From JAHIJO01 sp964486075 (GTDB lineage Bacteria > Verrucomicrobiota > Kiritimatiellia > JAAZAB01), in assembly GCA_964486075.1 (NCBI GenBank), contig CAZALU010000119.1:1-7202 (forward strand): a stretch of DNA of 7,202 nucleotides. The letters run 5' to 3'. Within the stretch, counting starts at the first letter, position 1. Each line of letters opens with the position of its first letter. The notes beneath the pieces were generated by a model that saw only the letters and a list, made by a program, of their open reading frames with translations, searched no databases and was not told the origin of the DNA. Positions 6,250-7,202 of the stretch are shown in pieces. The position numbers were made by a program, and so were the translations under genes.

Positions 6250-6276
6250 CCTCGTCAAGAGAAAATAATCCCCCTT

Positions 6277-6298
6277 CAGTTTCCGATCATGGAAACTG
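6277..6298. terminator. Hairpin CAGTTTCC/GGAAACTG after the broken ORF
   Basis: CAGTTTCC (6277-6284) and GGAAACTG (6291-6298) are perfect complements around GATCAT. It lies 8 bases past the stop of the truncated ORF, a natural place for transcription to end. The following CCTTGCTTT is only weakly T-rich, so it is a possible terminator rather than a classic one. Confidence 0.35.
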
Positions 6299-6440
6299 CC
6301 TTGCTTTGACGTTAACGCCGACCTTGCCAGTAACCATTTTTACGCCGGTTTTTTCAATCGTATGATTCAAAACGGACCGACCCGCCTGAGGACGGGCCAG
6401 CCATTTTGCTCAGTCACCCATCCGGATCAAGGTGCGCCCC

Positions 6441-6460
6441 AGCCCGGCAGCCGCCGGGCT
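6441..6460. repeat. Perfect 8-bp GC hairpin
   Basis: AGCCCGGC (6441-6448) and GCCGGGCT (6453-6460) pair perfectly around AGCC. There is no T-run on either side. It is probably another extragenic palindrome. Confidence 0.6.
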
Positions 6461-6545
6461 GGACACCCCTATCAGCTTGCGCTGAATCCAGAAAAACGTC
6501 CGTGCCGTGTCCGGTTCAAATCGAGTTTAACAGTACCTGTGGTTT

Positions 6546-6561
6546 TCCCGCCTGCGCGGGA
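6546..6561. repeat. REP-like hairpin TCCCGC/GCGGGA
   Basis: TCCCGC (6546-6551) pairs with GCGGGA (6556-6561) around CTGC. GGT and ACC extend the stem past short bulges. The form is common among dispersed bacterial palindromes. Confidence 0.55.
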
Positions 6562-6629
6562 TACCAACCCCTTGTGACTCCGGACCCGGGCAAAATGGTC
6601 ACCAACAATCAGCGTCTCGTCGAAACTAA

Positions 6630-6699
6630 GGGATGCGGCAACTCCCAATCAGCCCTGTATGGTTTAGCCAACCCCACTACCGGTTCGTTGCCGCAGCCC
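6630..6699. repeat. 13-base inverted repeat next to the IS110 fragment
   Basis: GGGATGCGGCAAC (6630-6642) faces GTTGCCGCAGCCC (6687-6699). Twelve of 13 positions pair and the inner nine are perfect, across a 44-base loop that itself contains GGTT/AACC pairing (6661-6673). It ends 4 bases from the transposase stop codon, on the 3' side of that gene. It could be a sub-terminal repeat of the element or a structured RNA remnant. Confidence 0.6.
6648..6660 (+). repeat. 13-base direct repeat, left copy
   Basis: ATCAGCCCTGTAT occurs here and at 7084-7096. The two copies bracket 423 bases containing the IS110 transposase fragment. Confidence 0.6.
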
Positions 6700-6703
6700 G
6701 AAA

Positions 6704-7012
6704 TTATCCAAATATCTTTTTTACATCGAAGTCCACCTGGTCCCGCATAATGAAATAACAGGCTTTCGCCAATTTGCTCGACAAAGCTTTCGTCGCCACC
6801 ACCACATTCGTCTTGGTCGCTTTGCGCTGATACCAGCTCTTGGCCTCCGGACAGTACCGCCGGATAAAATTAGCCGCTTCAACGTAGGCCCACGATAAAT
6901 ACCGATTGCCATTCTTCCGGTTATGAGTGCCCTTGGCTTTACCATTCGACCAGCAACGCGAACGAACACACCGGCAATACGATGTGTAGCGCCCCACATC
7001 CTTTCTTTTTGA
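6704..7012 (-). pseudogene. IS110-family transposase, C-terminal fragment
   Basis: The frame is open from a stop at 7013-7015 to TAA at 6704-6706. The first usable start is a GTG at 6995-6997, giving 97 residues. The sequence GRYTSYCRCVRS, then NGKAKG, HNRKNGNRYLSWAYVEAANF, KTNVVVATKALSSKLAKACY and RDQVDFD is the C-terminal third of IS110-family transposases (Transposase_20 domain), as I recognise it from family memory. These are RNA-guided recombinases of about 330 residues. The N-terminal RuvC-like DEDD domain is absent, and no other frame from 7016 to the window edge resembles it, so the copy is dead. Homology appears to start at the Asp-Val before GRYTSYC. The preceding SKRK and the inverted repeat at 7013-7035 mark the break. 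Ser17 in WSNGK may correspond to the family's conserved serine; I cannot confirm this. Confidence 0.8.
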
Positions 7013-7035
7013 TCACAAGAATTTATTACTTGTGA
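7013..7035. repeat. Inverted repeat TCACAAG/CTTGTGA at the truncation edge
   Basis: TCACAAG (7013-7019) and CTTGTGA (7029-7035) are perfect complements around 9 AT-rich bases. The left arm contains the stop that closes the IS110 fragment's frame. It may be an operator-like site or part of the sequence that replaced the transposase's missing half. Confidence 0.5.
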
Positions 7036-7050
7036 CACACTGAAAGTATA

Positions 7051-7061
7051 CCTTTAATGGG
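7051..7061 (-). repeat. CCCATTAAAGG, right member of the inverted pair
   Basis: CCTTTAATGGG here is the exact reverse complement of 6239-6249. Just left of it, AAAGTATACCTTT (7044-7054) is itself nearly palindromic. Confidence 0.6.
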
Positions 7062-7083
7062 ATTGATTCGCCTTTATATGCTT

Positions 7084-7096
7084 ATCAGCCCTGTAT
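7084..7096 (+). repeat. 13-base direct repeat, right copy
   Basis: ATCAGCCCTGTAT matches 6648-6660 exactly. The flanking bases differ apart from a short TTAG or TTTAG a few bases beyond. Confidence 0.6.
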
Positions 7097-7153
7097 TTAG
7101 TATTTAATTATTTATTCGACTTTCGAGTAGGCAGGGAAATTTCAAGGCTCAAA

Positions 7154-7202
7154 ATGCGCATCCTCGGCGCCGTGGACACCGCCCCCGGCAAAACCCAGAG
7201 CG
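7154..7202 (+). CDS. Possible start of a rightward gene, cut by the window edge
   Basis: An ATG at 7154-7156 opens a frame (MRILGAVDTAPGKTQS) to the window end. AAGG lies about 6 bases upstream as a weak ribosome-binding site. The sequence switches from AT-rich (7020-7140) to GC-rich here, and nearly every codon ends in G or C, as expected at a gene start. Sixteen codons are too few to name a product. The minus strand also has an open frame ending with a stop at about 7106-7108 (ISLPTRKSNK at its C-terminus), which is an alternative reading. Confidence 0.3.
   Translation, partial: MRILGAVDTAPGKTQS

Larger units (their letters stand above)
6053..6268 (+). pseudogene. Truncated transposase-type N-terminus with helix-turn-helix and repeat-encoded tail
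   Basis: A 71-residue ORF starts 6 bases after the DUF6788-like stop. GAGGAG overlaps that stop (6045-6050), so translation is probably coupled. Residues about 25-51 (LALAALSRKTPVSRLAASVG then ASRKFVY) read as a helix-turn-helix like those at the N-terminus of multi-hundred-residue transposase-type proteins. After Gln52 the homology-like sequence stops. The tail GKLGSGKLGS is encoded by two exact copies of a 15-base repeat (6208-6237), followed by PIKGLVKRK and a stop. I read this as a broken gene whose remainder was lost when a repeat element joined here, giving a chimeric short ORF. It could still be expressed as a small DNA-binding peptide. The specific transposase family is not certain. 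Confidence 0.55.
6299..6629. other. Non-coding, hairpin-rich stretch
   Basis: No convincing gene is seen; the short open frames look like non-protein sequence. It holds CCCGCCTGAGGACGGG (6381-6396), related to the repeat at 440-454, a strong AGCCCGGC/GCCGGGCT hairpin (6441-6460) and a TCCCGC/GCGGGA hairpin (6546-6561). GGTTCAAATC at 6513-6522 resembles a tRNA T-loop, but no T-stem pairs around it. Confidence 0.5.

Noticed and set aside
6506..6530. tRNA-like GGTTCAAATC
   Set aside because: The flanking bases do not form a T-stem, and no acceptor, D or anticodon arm could be found around it.
6362..6750. Plus-strand open frames of 71 and 114 residues
   Set aside because: Their predicted proteins have no domain features, they run through hairpins, and the longer one overlaps the IS110 fragment in antisense.

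Overview
The window looks like a piece of a PVC-group bacterial chromosome. My best guess is a Kiritimatiellota/Verrucomicrobiota-type organism. The clues are a giant secreted Gly/Asn/Thr-rich protein with divergent InlB-like repeats of the GWTGTG...ITWLWTNQYYL type, REP-like hairpins carrying TGTAGGGCGGG between genes, and a DUF6788-type small protein. This is inference from style; no taxonomic marker is present.

Minus strand, positions 1-5137 (transcribed right to left). A 1502-residue secreted protein gene (629-5137) is followed, after a 300-base spacer, by the first 109 codons of a second gene of the same family (1-328). The large protein reads signal peptide, cap, Gly-rich module, beta linker, Gly-rich module, two InlB-like repeats, then cap, Gly-rich module, beta linker, Gly-rich module again. 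It therefore looks like a roughly 640-residue unit duplicated around an InlB-like spacer. The second gene starts with a signal peptide and the same cap, so the two genes are tandem paralogues. The spacer (329-628) is packed with hairpins: at least three units of a REP-like repeat, a CCTCCGT/ACGGAGG hairpin, and a CATGGCG/CGCCATG hairpin just past the stop codon.

Positions 5138-5680 are a divergent intergenic region. It carries a convincing promoter and Shine-Dalgarno site for the rightward gene, plus inverted repeats of unknown role.

Plus strand, positions 5681-6268. A 121-residue DUF6788-like protein with a CGKPTCRC knuckle is followed, 6 bases after its stop, by a coupled 71-residue ORF. 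That ORF begins like the N-terminal helix-turn-helix of a transposase-type protein but breaks off into a tail encoded by two copies of a 15-base repeat. I read this pair as the remains of a mobile element.

Positions 6269-7202 are a scrapyard. There are several hairpins and a C-terminal fragment of an IS110-family transposase on the minus strand (6704-6997, open reading back to 7013). Around the fragment lie a 13-base inverted repeat directly past its stop, a 13-base direct repeat on both sides, and an 11-base inverted pair at 6239 and 7051. At the right edge a possible rightward gene begins at 7154, weakly supported.

The most interesting points are the internally duplicated glycine-rich architecture with its paralogue next door, and the degenerate mobile-element zone whose nested repeats may mark element ends or a relic guide-RNA region.
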